NCBI RefSeq assembly: GCF_021917145.1
Contig: NC_061078.1
Coordinates: 5,290,576-5,354,575 of the forward strand
Length of the DNA stretch: 64,000 nucleotides
From: Hypomesus transpacificus
Lineage: Eukaryota > Chordata > Actinopteri > Osmeriformes > Osmeridae
Direction: 5' to 3'
The position numbers were made by a program, and so were the translations under genes. Positions within the stretch are counted from its first letter, which is position 1; every line of letters begins with the position of its first letter. Below are positions 1 through 7,863 of this stretch, in pieces. The notes below the pieces were generated by a model. The model did not search any database and had not been told where the DNA came from. It saw only the letters and a list, made by a program, of their open reading frames with translations.

Positions 1-161
1 TTTAATCGCTTTCTTAACATCCCCTTGAATTTAGAGTGAGGAAAAACGACTTACAGCGTGGGCCGAATACGACCGGTCGTTTCACGCCGACACGAGGTGG
101 CGCCTAGGCCATTAGATTTCCGCGGCTGGAGACAGTGTCCGCGGCTGGCGAGTGTGTCTCT

Positions 162-235
162 GGCCTGTTAAATCAGTTGGTCAGAGCGTGGTGCTAATAA
201 CGCCAAGGTCGTGGGTTCGATCCCCATACGGGCCA
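162..235 (+). pseudogene. tRNA-Ile(AAU), degenerate copy (unit 1)
   Basis: Same locus as the other tRNA-Ile copies but with a C-to-T change at base 5 and AA in place of GC at bases 10-11. This breaks the D stem and the A box (TAAATCAGTTGG instead of TAGCTCAGTTGG). The anticodon arm, T arm and B box are unchanged. It is probably poorly transcribed or non-functional, and is the only tRNA-Ile in the window with A-box damage of this kind. Confidence 0.8.
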
Positions 236-315
236 ACCACCCCTTTTTGGGGATCTTTTCCATTGCTTTATTTCGTTTGTGGCAAGGCTTTGGAATGCTA
301 CTGACTGGGTTTGGA

Positions 316-390
316 ACGCCTATAGCTCAGTTGGGAGAGAGAGTTAGGCCGAGGGTGTCAAGGTCTCTGGTTTGATCCTCGGTTTGGGTA
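316..390 (+). pseudogene. tRNA-Phe-like pseudogene, present in every unit (unit 1 copy described)
   Basis: The stretch aligns along its length to vertebrate tRNA-Phe: TAGCTCAGTTGGGAGAG in the D region, AAGGTCTCTGGTTTGATCCTCGG in the variable and T region in two matching blocks, and a final TTTGGGTA where tRNA-Phe has TTTCGGCA. Two extra bases lie after the D arm, the anticodon triplet reads GAG rather than GAA, and the anticodon and acceptor stems no longer pair. In other units it lies 154 to 228 bases after the first base of the tRNA-Ile, for example 1004-1078 and 4445-4519, and some units carry a further C-to-T in the D arm (tagcttag). It is present in all 33 units, including the rearranged unit 12 (~15480-15554). 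I see no sign that it could still be charged. Confidence 0.7.
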
Positions 391-568
391 AACCCGTGGT
401 GTTTGCAAAATACCGTCTACTCAAGGAAGTGGTCAACGCGTCATTTTCAAAAAGGTCACGCCATAACACTGCAGACCACTGACTGGTCAGAGAGGATTGC
501 GACACCGGATAAACTTGTCTTATTGAACTAGCCGCGAGCCACTGAACAACAAACGAGCCGAAAAGCAT

Positions 569-641
569 TGGAGAATGCGGGCATCGATCCCGCTACTTCT
601 CGCATGCTAAGCGAGCCCTTTACCATTTGAGCTAATTCCCC
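569..641 (-). pseudogene. tRNA-Ala(AGC) with broken D stem (unit 1)
   Basis: The gene has the length and anticodon arm of the array tRNA-Ala, but the 3' strand of the D stem reads AAGG instead of GAGC, so it cannot pair with GCTC. The acceptor stem, T arm and anticodon AGC are intact. The same variant occurs in units 6 and 31, always in the unit class with the extra CG near the end of the tRNA-Phe-like flank. It is probably non-functional. Confidence 0.75.
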
Positions 642-849
642 CTTGCTCAGCAGTGGACGTTGGAGTCTTGCAAGACTCGTAGCTCCCGTTTAATCGCTTT
701 CTTGACATCCCCTTGAATTTAGAGTGAGGAAAAACGACTTACAGCGTGGGCCGAATACGACCGGTCGTTTCACGCTGACAGGAGGTGGCGCCTAGGACAT
801 TGCATTTCCGCGGCTGGAGACAGTGTCCGCGGCTGGAGAGTGTGTCTCT

Positions 850-923
850 GGCCCGTTAGCTCAGTTGGTCAGAGCGTGGTGCTAATAACGCCAAGGTCGT
901 GGGTTCGATCCCCATACGGGCCA
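850..923 (+). tRNA. trnai-aau: tRNA-Ile(AAU) (unit 2, reference copy)
   Basis: This 74-base gene folds as a canonical cloverleaf. The acceptor stem GGCCCGT pairs fully with ACGGGCC, with discriminator A. The D stem is GCTC/GAGC. The anticodon stem TGGTG/CGCCA encloses the loop CTAATAA with anticodon AAT. The T arm is GTGGG-TTCGATC-CCCAT. There is no intron and no encoded CCA. The A box (TAGCTCAGTTGG) and B box (GGTTCGATCC) match the Pol III consensus. A T5 run at 932-936, inside the small palindrome CCCCTTTTTGGGG, is the expected Pol III terminator. It decodes AUU (and AUC/AUA-type codons after A34-to-inosine editing). Confidence 0.97.
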
Positions 924-1254
924 ACCGCCCCTTTTTGGGGATCTTTTCCATTGCTTTATTTCGTTTGTGGCAAGGCTTTGGAATGCTACTGACTGGGTTT
1001 GGAACGCCTATAGCTTAGTTGGGAGAGAGAGTTAGGCCGAGGGTGTCAAGGTCTCTGGTTTGATCCTCGGTTTGGGTAAACCCGTGGTGTTTGCAAAATA
1101 CCGTCTACTCAAGGAAGTGGTCAACGCGTCATTTTCAAAAAGGTCACGCCATAACACTGCAGACCACTGACTGGTCAGAGAGGATTGCGACACCGGATAA
1201 ACTTGTCTTATTGAACTAGCCGAGCCACTGAACAACAAACGAGCCGAAAAGCAT

Positions 1255-1327
1255 TGGAGAATGCGGGCATCGATCCCGCTACTTCTCGCATGCTAAGCGA
1301 GCGCTCTACCATTTGAGCTAATTCCCC
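1255..1327 (-). tRNA. trnaa-agc: tRNA-Ala(AGC) (unit 2, reference copy)
   Basis: This is a 73-base - strand gene. The acceptor stem GGGGAAT/ATTCTCC includes the G3:U70 wobble pair that alanyl-tRNA synthetase uses as its identity mark, with discriminator A. The D stem is GCTC/GAGC. The anticodon stem CTCGC/GCGAG holds the loop TTAGCAT (anticodon AGC). The T arm is GCGGG-ATCGATG-CCCGC. It differs from the usual vertebrate gene mainly in the variable loop side (GAAGTA for GAGGTA). A TTTT Pol III terminator follows four bases after the 3' end (complement of 1247-1250). It decodes alanine GCN codons. Confidence 0.97.
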
Positions 1328-1535
1328 CTTGCTCAGCAGTGGACGTTGGAGTCTTGCAAGACTCGTAGCTCCCGTTTAATCGCTTTCTTGACATCCCCTT
1401 GAATTTAGAGTGAGGAAAAACGACTTACAGCGTGGGCCGAATACGACCGGTCGTTTCACGCTGACAGGAGGTGGCGCCTAGGACATTGCATTTCCGCGGC
1501 TGGAGACAGTGTCCGCGGCTGGAGAGTGTGTCTCT

Positions 1536-1609
1536 GGCCCGTTAGCTCAGTTGGTCAGAGCGTGGTGCTAATAACGCCAAGGTCGTGGGTTCGATCCCCA
1601 TACGGGCCA
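1536..1609 (+). tRNA. trnai-aau: tRNA-Ile(AAU) (unit 3)
   Basis: Reads the same as 850-923. Confidence 0.95.
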
Positions 1610-1940
1610 ACCACCCCTTTTTGGGGATCTTTTCCATTGCTTTATTTCGTTTGTGGCAAGGCTTTGGAATGCTACTGACTGGGTTTGGAACGCCTATAGC
1701 TTAGTTGGGAGAGAGAGTTAGGCCGAGGGCGTCAAGGTCTCTGGTTTGATCCTCGGTTTGGGTAAACCCGTGGTGTTTGCAAAATACTGTCTACTCAAGG
1801 AAGTGGTCGACGCGTCATTTTCAAAAAGGTCACGCCATAACACTGCAGACCACTGACTGGTCAGAGAGGATTGCGACACCGGATAAACTTGTCTTATTGA
1901 ACTAGCCGAGCCACTGAACAACAAACGAGCCGAAAAGCAT

Positions 1941-2013
1941 TGGAGAATGCGGGCATCGATCCCGCTACTTCTCGCATGCTAAGCGAGCGCTCTACCATTT
2001 GAGCTAATTCCCC
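1941..2013 (-). tRNA. trnaa-agc: tRNA-Ala(AGC) (unit 3)
   Basis: Reads the same as 1255-1327. Confidence 0.95.
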
Positions 2014-2221
2014 CTTGCTCAGCAGTGGACGTTGGAGTCTTGCAAGACTCGTAGCTCCCGTTTAATCGCTTTCTTGACATCCCCTTGAATTTAGAGTGAG
2101 GAAAAACGACTTACAGCGTGGGCCGAATACGACCGGTCGTTTCACGCCGACACGAGGTGGCGCCTAGGACATTGCATTTCCGCGGCTGGAGACAGTGTCC
2201 GCGGCTGGAGAGTGTGTCTCT

Positions 2222-2295
2222 GGCCCGTTAGCTCAGTTGGTCAGAGCGTGGTGCTAATAACGCCAAGGTCGTGGGTTCGATCCCCATACGGGCCA
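2222..2295 (+). tRNA. trnai-aau: tRNA-Ile(AAU) (unit 4)
   Basis: Reads the same as 850-923. Confidence 0.95.
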
Positions 2296-2635
2296 ACCAC
2301 CCCTTTTTGGGGATCTTTTCCATTGCTTTATTTCGTTTGTGGCAAGGCTTTGGAATGCTACTGACTGGGTTTGGAACGCCTATAGCTCAGTTGGGAGAGA
2401 GAGTTAGGCCGAGGGTGTCAAGGTCTCTGGTTTGATCCTCGGCTTGGGTAAACTCGTGGTGTTTGCAAAATACCGTCTACTCAAGGGAGTGGTCGACGCG
2501 TCATTTTCAAAAAGGTCACGCCATAACCCTCTAGACCACTGACTGGTCAGAGAGGATTGCGACACCGGACAAACCGGATAAACTTGTCTTATTGAACTAG
2601 CCGAGCCACTGAACAACAAACGAGCCGAAAAGCAT

Positions 2636-2708
2636 TGGAGAATGCGGGCATCGATCCCGCTACTTCTCGCATGCTAAGCGAGCGCTCTACCATTTGAGCT
2701 AATTCCCC
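2636..2708 (-). tRNA. trnaa-agc: tRNA-Ala(AGC) (unit 4)
   Basis: Reads the same as 1255-1327; the host unit is the 695-bp class with CCCTCTAG in the spacer. Confidence 0.95.
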
Positions 2709-2916
2709 CTTGCTCAGCAGTGGACGTTGGAGTCTTGCAAGACTCGTAGCTCCCGTTTAATCGCTTTCTTGACATCCCCTTGAATTTAGAGTGAGGAAAA
2801 ACGACTTACAGCGTGGGCCGAATACGACCGGTCGTTTCACGCTGACAGGAGGTGGCGCCTAGGACATTGCATTTCCGCGGCTGGAGACAGTGTCCGCGGC
2901 TGGAGAGTGTGTCTCT

Positions 2917-2990
2917 GGCCCGTTAGCTCAGTTGGTCAGAGCGTGGTGCTAATAACGCCAAGGTCGTGGGTTCGATCCCCATACGGGCCA
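2917..2990 (+). tRNA. trnai-aau: tRNA-Ile(AAU) (unit 5)
   Basis: Reads the same as 850-923. Confidence 0.95.
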
Positions 2991-3321
2991 ACCACCCCTT
3001 TTTGGGGATCTTTTCCATTGCTTTATTTCGTTTGTGGCAAGGCTTTGGAATGCTACTGACTGGGTTTGGAACGCCTATAGCTTAGTTGGGAGAGAGAGTT
3101 AGGCCGAGGGCGTCAAGGTCTCTGGTTTGATCCTCGGTTTGGGTAAACCCGTGGTGTTTGCAAAATACTGTCTACTCAAGGAAGTGGTCGACGCGTCATT
3201 TTCAAAAAGGTCACGCCATAACACTGCAGACCACTGACTGGTCAGAGAGGATTGCGACACCGGATAAACTTGTCTTATTGAACTAGCCGAGCCACTGAAC
3301 AACAAACGAGCCGAAAAGCAT

Positions 3322-3394
3322 TGGAGAATGCGGGCATCGATCCCGCTACTTCTCGCATGCTAAGCGAGCGCTCTACCATTTGAGCTAATTCCCC
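3322..3394 (-). tRNA. trnaa-agc: tRNA-Ala(AGC) (unit 5)
   Basis: Reads the same as 1255-1327. Confidence 0.95.
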
Positions 3395-3602
3395 CTTGCT
3401 CAGCAGTGGACGTTGGAGTCTTGCAAGACTCGTAGCTCCCGTTTAATCGCTTTCTTGACATCCCCTTGAATTTAGAGTGAGGAAAAACGACTTACAGCGT
3501 GGGCCGAATACGACCGGTCGTTTCACGCCGACACGAGGTGGCGCCTAGGACATTGCATTTCCGCGGCTGGAGACAGTGTCCGCGGCTGGAGAGTGTGTCT
3601 CT

Positions 3603-3676
3603 GGCCCGTTAGCTCAGTTGGTCAGAGCGTGGTGCTAATAACGCCAAGGTCGTGGGTTCGATCCCCATACGGGCCA
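3603..3676 (+). tRNA. trnai-aau: tRNA-Ile(AAU) (unit 6)
   Basis: Reads the same as 850-923, although the tRNA-Ala of this unit is damaged. Confidence 0.95.
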
Positions 3677-4009
3677 ACCACCCCTTTTTGGGGATCTTTT
3701 CCATTGCTTTATTTCGTTTGTGGCAAGGCTTTGGAATGCTACTGACTGGGTTTGGAACGCCTATAGCTCAGTTGGGAGAGAGAGTTAGGCCGAGGGTGTC
3801 AAGGTCTCTGGTTTGATCCTCGGTTTGGGTAAACCCGTGGTGTTTGCAAAATACCGTCTACTCAAGGAAGTGGTCAACGCGTCATTTTCAAAAAGGTCAC
3901 GCCATAACACTGCAGACCACTGACTGGTCAGAGAGGATTGCGACACCGGATAAACTTGTCTTATTGAACTAGCCGCGAGCCACTGAACAACAAACGAGCC
4001 GAAAAGCAT

Positions 4010-4082
4010 TGGAGAATGCGGGCATCGATCCCGCTACTTCTCGCATGCTAAGCGAGCCCTTTACCATTTGAGCTAATTCCCC
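4010..4082 (-). pseudogene. tRNA-Ala(AGC) with broken D stem (unit 6)
   Basis: Carries the same AAGG-for-GAGC D-stem change as 569-641. Confidence 0.75.
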
Positions 4083-4290
4083 CTTGCTCAGCAGTGGACG
4101 TTGGAGTCTTGCAAGACTCGTAGCTCCCGTTTAATCGCTTTCTTGACATCCCCTTGAATTTAGAGTGAGGAAAAACGACTTACAGCGTGGGCCGAATACG
4201 ACCGGTCGTTTCACGCTGACAGGAGGTGGCGCCTAGGACATTGCATTTCCGCGGCTGGAGACAGTGTCCGCGGCTGGAGAGTGTGTCTCT

Positions 4291-4364
4291 GGCCCGTTAG
4301 CTCAGTTGGTCAGAGCGTGGTGCTAATAACGCCAAGGTCGTGGGTTCGATCCCCATACGGGCCA
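4291..4364 (+). tRNA. trnai-aau: tRNA-Ile(AAU) (unit 7)
   Basis: Reads the same as 850-923. Confidence 0.95.
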
Positions 4365-4695
4365 ACCACCCCTTTTTGGGGATCTTTTCCATTGCTTTAT
4401 TTCGTTTGTGGCAAGGCTTTGGAATGCTACTGACTGGGTTTGGAACGCCTATAGCTTAGTTGGGAGAGAGAGTTAGGCCGAGGGTGTCAAGGTCTCTGGT
4501 TTGATCCTCGGTTTGGGTAAACCCGTGGTGTTTGCAAAATACCGTCTACTCAAGGAAGTGGTCGACGCGTCATTTTCAAAAAGGTCACGCCATAACACTG
4601 CAGACCACTGACTGGTCAGAGAGGATTGCGACACCGGATAAACTTGTCTTATTGAACTAGCCGAGCCACTGAACAACAAACGAGCCGAAAAGCAT

Positions 4696-4768
4696 TGGAG
4701 AATGCGGGCATCGATCCCGCTACTTCTCGCATGCTAAGCGAGCGCTCTACCATTTGAGCTAATTCCCC
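4696..4768 (-). tRNA. trnaa-agc: tRNA-Ala(AGC) (unit 7)
   Basis: Reads the same as 1255-1327. Confidence 0.95.
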
Positions 4769-4976
4769 CTTGCTCAGCAGTGGACGTTGGAGTCTTGCAA
4801 GACTCGTAGCTCCCGTTTAATCGCTTTCTTGACATCCCCTTGAATTTAGAGTGAGGAAAAACGACTTACAGCGTGGGCCGAATACGACCGGTCGTTTCAC
4901 GCTGACACGAGGTGGCGCCTAGGACATTGCATTTCCGCGGCTGGAGACAGTGTCCGCGGCTGGAGAGTGTGTCTCT

Positions 4977-5050
4977 GGCCCGTTAGCTCAGTTGGTCAGA
5001 GCGTGGTGCTAATAACGCCAAGGTCGTGGGTTCGATCCCCATACGGGCCA
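4977..5050 (+). tRNA. trnai-aau: tRNA-Ile(AAU) (unit 8)
   Basis: Reads the same as 850-923. Confidence 0.95.
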
Positions 5051-5381
5051 ACCACCCCTTTTTGGGGATCTTTTCCATTGCTTTATTTCGTTTGTGGCAA
5101 GGCTTTGGAATGCTACTGACTGGGTTTGGAACGCCTATAGCTCAGTTGGGAGAGAGAGTTAGGCCGAGGGCGTCAAGGTCTCTGGTTTGATCCTCGGTTT
5201 GGGTAAACCCGTGGTGTTTGCAAAATACCGTCTACTCAAGGAAGTGGTCGACGCGTCATTTTCAAAAAGGTCACGCCATAACACTGCAGACCACTGACTG
5301 GTCAGAGAGGATTGCGACACCGGATAAACTTGTCTTATTGAACTAGCCGAGCCACTGAACAACAAACGAGCCGAAAAGCAT

Positions 5382-5454
5382 TGGAGAATGCGGGCATCGA
5401 TCCCGCTACTTCTCGCATGCTAAGCGAGCGCTCTACCATTTGAGCTAATTCCCC
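5382..5454 (-). tRNA. trnaa-agc: tRNA-Ala(AGC) (unit 8)
   Basis: Reads the same as 1255-1327. Confidence 0.95.
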
Positions 5455-5662
5455 CTTGCTCAGCAGTGGACGTTGGAGTCTTGCAAGACTCGTAGCTCCC
5501 GTTTAATCGCTTTCTTGACATCCCCTTGAATTTAGAGTGAGGAAAAACGACTTACAGCGTGGGCCGAATACGACCGGTCGTTTCACGCCGACACGAGGTG
5601 GCGCCTAGGACATTGCATTTCCGCGGCTGGAGACAGTGTCCGCGGCTGGAGAGTGTGTCTCT

Positions 5663-5736
5663 GGCCCGTTAGCTCAGTTGGTCAGAGCGTGGTGCTAATA
5701 ACGCCAAGGTCGTGGGTTCGATCCCCATACGGGCCA
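5663..5736 (+). tRNA. trnai-aau: tRNA-Ile(AAU) (unit 9)
   Basis: Reads the same as 850-923. Confidence 0.95.
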
Positions 5737-6076
5737 ACCACCCCTTTTTGGGGATCTTTTCCATTGCTTTATTTCGTTTGTGGCAAGGCTTTGGAATGCT
5801 ACTGACTGGGTTTGGAACGCCTATAGCTCAGTTGGGAGAGAGAGTTAGGCCGAGGGTGTCAAGGTCTCTGGTTTGATCCTCGGCTTGGGTAAACTCGTGG
5901 TGTTTGCAAAATACCGTCTACTCAAGGGAGTGGTCAACGCGTCATTTTCAAAAAGGTCACGCCATAACACTGCAGACCACTGACTGGTCAGAGAGGATTG
6001 CGACACCGGACAAACCGGATAAACTTGTCTTATTGAACTAGCCGAGCCACTGAACAACAAACGAGCCGAAAAGCAT

Positions 6077-6149
6077 TGGAGAATGCGGGCATCGATCCCG
6101 CTACTTCTCGCATGCTAAGCGAGCGCTCTACCATTTGAGCTAATTCCCC
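6077..6149 (-). tRNA. trnaa-agc: tRNA-Ala(AGC) (unit 9)
   Basis: Reads the same as 1255-1327. Confidence 0.95.
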
Positions 6150-6357
6150 CTTGCTCAGCAGTGGACGTTGGAGTCTTGCAAGACTCGTAGCTCCCGTTTA
6201 ATCGCTTTCTTGACATCCCCTTGAATTTAGAGTGAGGAAAAACGACTTACAGCGTGGGCCGAATACGACCGGTCGTTTCACGCCGACACGAGGTGGCGCC
6301 TAGGACATTGCATTTCCGCGGCTGGAGACAGTGTCCGCGGCTGGAGAGTGTGTCTCT

Positions 6358-6431
6358 GGCCCGTTAGCTCAGTTGGTCAGAGCGTGGTGCTAATAACGCC
6401 AAGGTCGTGGGTTCGATCCCCATACGGGCCA
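6358..6431 (+). tRNA. trnai-aau: tRNA-Ile(AAU) (unit 10)
   Basis: Reads the same as 850-923; the partner tRNA-Ala of this unit is split by the transposon. Confidence 0.95.
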
Positions 6432-6771
6432 ACCACCCCTTTTTGGGGATCTTTTCCATTGCTTTATTTCGTTTGTGGCAAGGCTTTGGAATGCTACTGA
6501 CTGGGTTTGGAACGCCTATAGCTCAGTTGGGAGAGAGAGTTAGGCCGAGGGTGTCAAGGTCTCTGGTTTGATCCTCGGCTTGGGTAAACTCGTGGTGTTT
6601 GCAAAATACCGTCTACTCAAGGGAGTGGTCGACGCGTCATTTTCAAAAAGGTCACGCCATAACCCTCTAGACCACTGACTGGTCAGAGAGGATTGCGACA
6701 CCGGACAAACCGGATAAACTTGTCTTATTGAACTAGCCGAGCCACTGAACAACAAACGAGCCGAAAAGCAT

Positions 6772-6838
6772 TGGAGAATGCGGGCATCGATCCCGCTACT
6801 TCTCGCATGCTAAGCGAGCGCTCTACCATTTGAGCTAA
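6772..6838 (-). pseudogene. tRNA-Ala(AGC) interrupted by transposon copy 1 (3' portion)
   Basis: This is the tRNA-Ala from its 3' end up to base 7; the first six bases of the acceptor 5' strand are replaced by transposon sequence. The anticodon AGC, the T arm and both Pol III boxes (A box TAGCTCAAATGG, B box GATCGATGCC) remain. The duplicated target bases 6834-6838 (GCTAA on +) keep the A box whole. The missing 5' end sits beyond the element at 14491-14501. A mature, chargeable tRNA cannot form because the acceptor stem is gone. Confidence 0.9.
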
Positions 6839-7074
6839 AGCTGGGGAACAATCGCCTGTTTGAGGGGGGAAGAAGGGGGAGAAGGGAGGGGGAAGAAAAA
6901 AGGAGGAAAAAGGGAGAAAAAAGGAGGAAAAAGGGAGAAGAAGAGGAAAAAGAGAGAAAAGGGGAAAGTTGAAAGTCCCCATTCATAGTTTAAACATGTT
7001 TAACCCGTTACGTTTTAAGACAATTCGAAAAAACACCCGAAATTACGAATTTTACAGTGTTTGGGGAAGACGTA

Positions 7075-7122
7075 GAATGGAACCGAAGGTCCGCGGTTCG
7101 CGTCCCACCTACGGCACCTTTG
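7075..7122 (+). other. tRNA-3'-half-like sequence inside the transposon
   Basis: Near the left end of the element, GGTTCGCGTCCC resembles a Pol III B box and is followed by CCTACGGCACC, which resembles a tRNA 3' end. No matching 5' half or A box is seen upstream, so this is at best a fragment. I could not assign an amino acid. The second copy has the same sequence at about 18101-18148. Confidence 0.3.
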
Positions 7123-7293
7123 ACTATTTCTAATAAACACACACACTTGAGTCTCCAAGTGTGTATGTTATCAAAATGTAACAATATAAGATAGATGGAG
7201 ATACGTTGCTAATTTAGTGTAATTTCAAAACCATTTGTATCCACTAGTGCATTATTTATATTTTACAGGGTTATCTATTGTACACTATTTGCC

Positions 7294-7299
7294 TTTATT
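7294..7299 (-). promoter_or_regulatory. Candidate poly(A) signal of transposase gene, copy 1
   Basis: AATAAA on the - strand lies about 565 bases downstream of the transposase stop codon. It is the first canonical hexamer I found in the 3' flank. The equivalent in copy 2 is at 18320-18325. Confidence 0.45.
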
Positions 7300-7863
7300 T
7301 GTATTCACTCCACACAGGAGTACTGTTTTTGGTTAGTTTTAATTAGATCTATCTCTCTATCCATCCATCTATCTATCTCTCAAACTGTGTGGCTTCTGAG
7401 CTTTGTGTGCTCTTATCTGAAGCTCTGTCTTTTTGGTTTCTGCACTTACCATATCAACACTTGCATGATCCATATATTAAATATTTTAAAACAATGTGCG
7501 CAAGCAAGCGTAAAGTTAGTCACTTTTTGCTGCTCTTACTTCTTGCAGACTTGCCGTATTTGGTTAGAAAGAGTAGTGATTGGGAAATAACGACGGACTG
7601 ACCAACAAATAGTTGATAAATAGAAACATTTATCCACAATTGTAAAAATAGAAATATGAACAACAACAACTAATTTAAACTATATATATATATATATACA
7701 GGCAAATGATATGCTAAATTACAATATTTACACAATGAAAACTATATACACAATGGAAATCTAAGCATAAACTATATCTAAACAATGAAAACGATATACA
7801 CACGGGAAATCTAAGCATTAACTATATCTAAACAATGAAAACTATATACAAAGGCCCAAAGAA

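Larger units (their letters stand above)
1..6838. repeat. Tandem array of tRNA-Ile/tRNA-Ala units, left block (units 1-10)
   Basis: Ten head-to-tail units of about 686 bp (688 and 695 bp variants). In each, left to right: spacer, tRNA-Ile(AAU) on +, a tRNA-Phe-like pseudogene on +, spacer, tRNA-Ala(AGC) on -. The two intact tRNA genes are convergent. The 695-bp class has a 9-bp insertion that doubles an 'accgg(a/c)(c/t)aa' motif. Another class has two extra bases (gccgcgagcc for gccgagcc) and always travels with a damaged tRNA-Ala. The spacer holds a perfect 16-bp palindrome, GAGTCTTGCAAGACTC, 22 bases upstream of each tRNA-Ala 5' end. Units differ by few substitutions, as expected of an array homogenised by unequal exchange or conversion. 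The last unit is cut by the transposon at 6839. Confidence 0.95.

Noticed and set aside
1-6838. CRISPR-like or 5S rDNA array
   Set aside because: The unit is ~686 bp and its conserved parts fold as tRNAs. No 5S internal control region is present, and the genome is a vertebrate's.
6839-6900. Long terminal inverted repeats of the transposon
   Set aside because: Only weak, gapped similarity (GGAACAATCGCCTG against GGAGCACATTCGACTG) was found between the ends, not enough to call a repeat.
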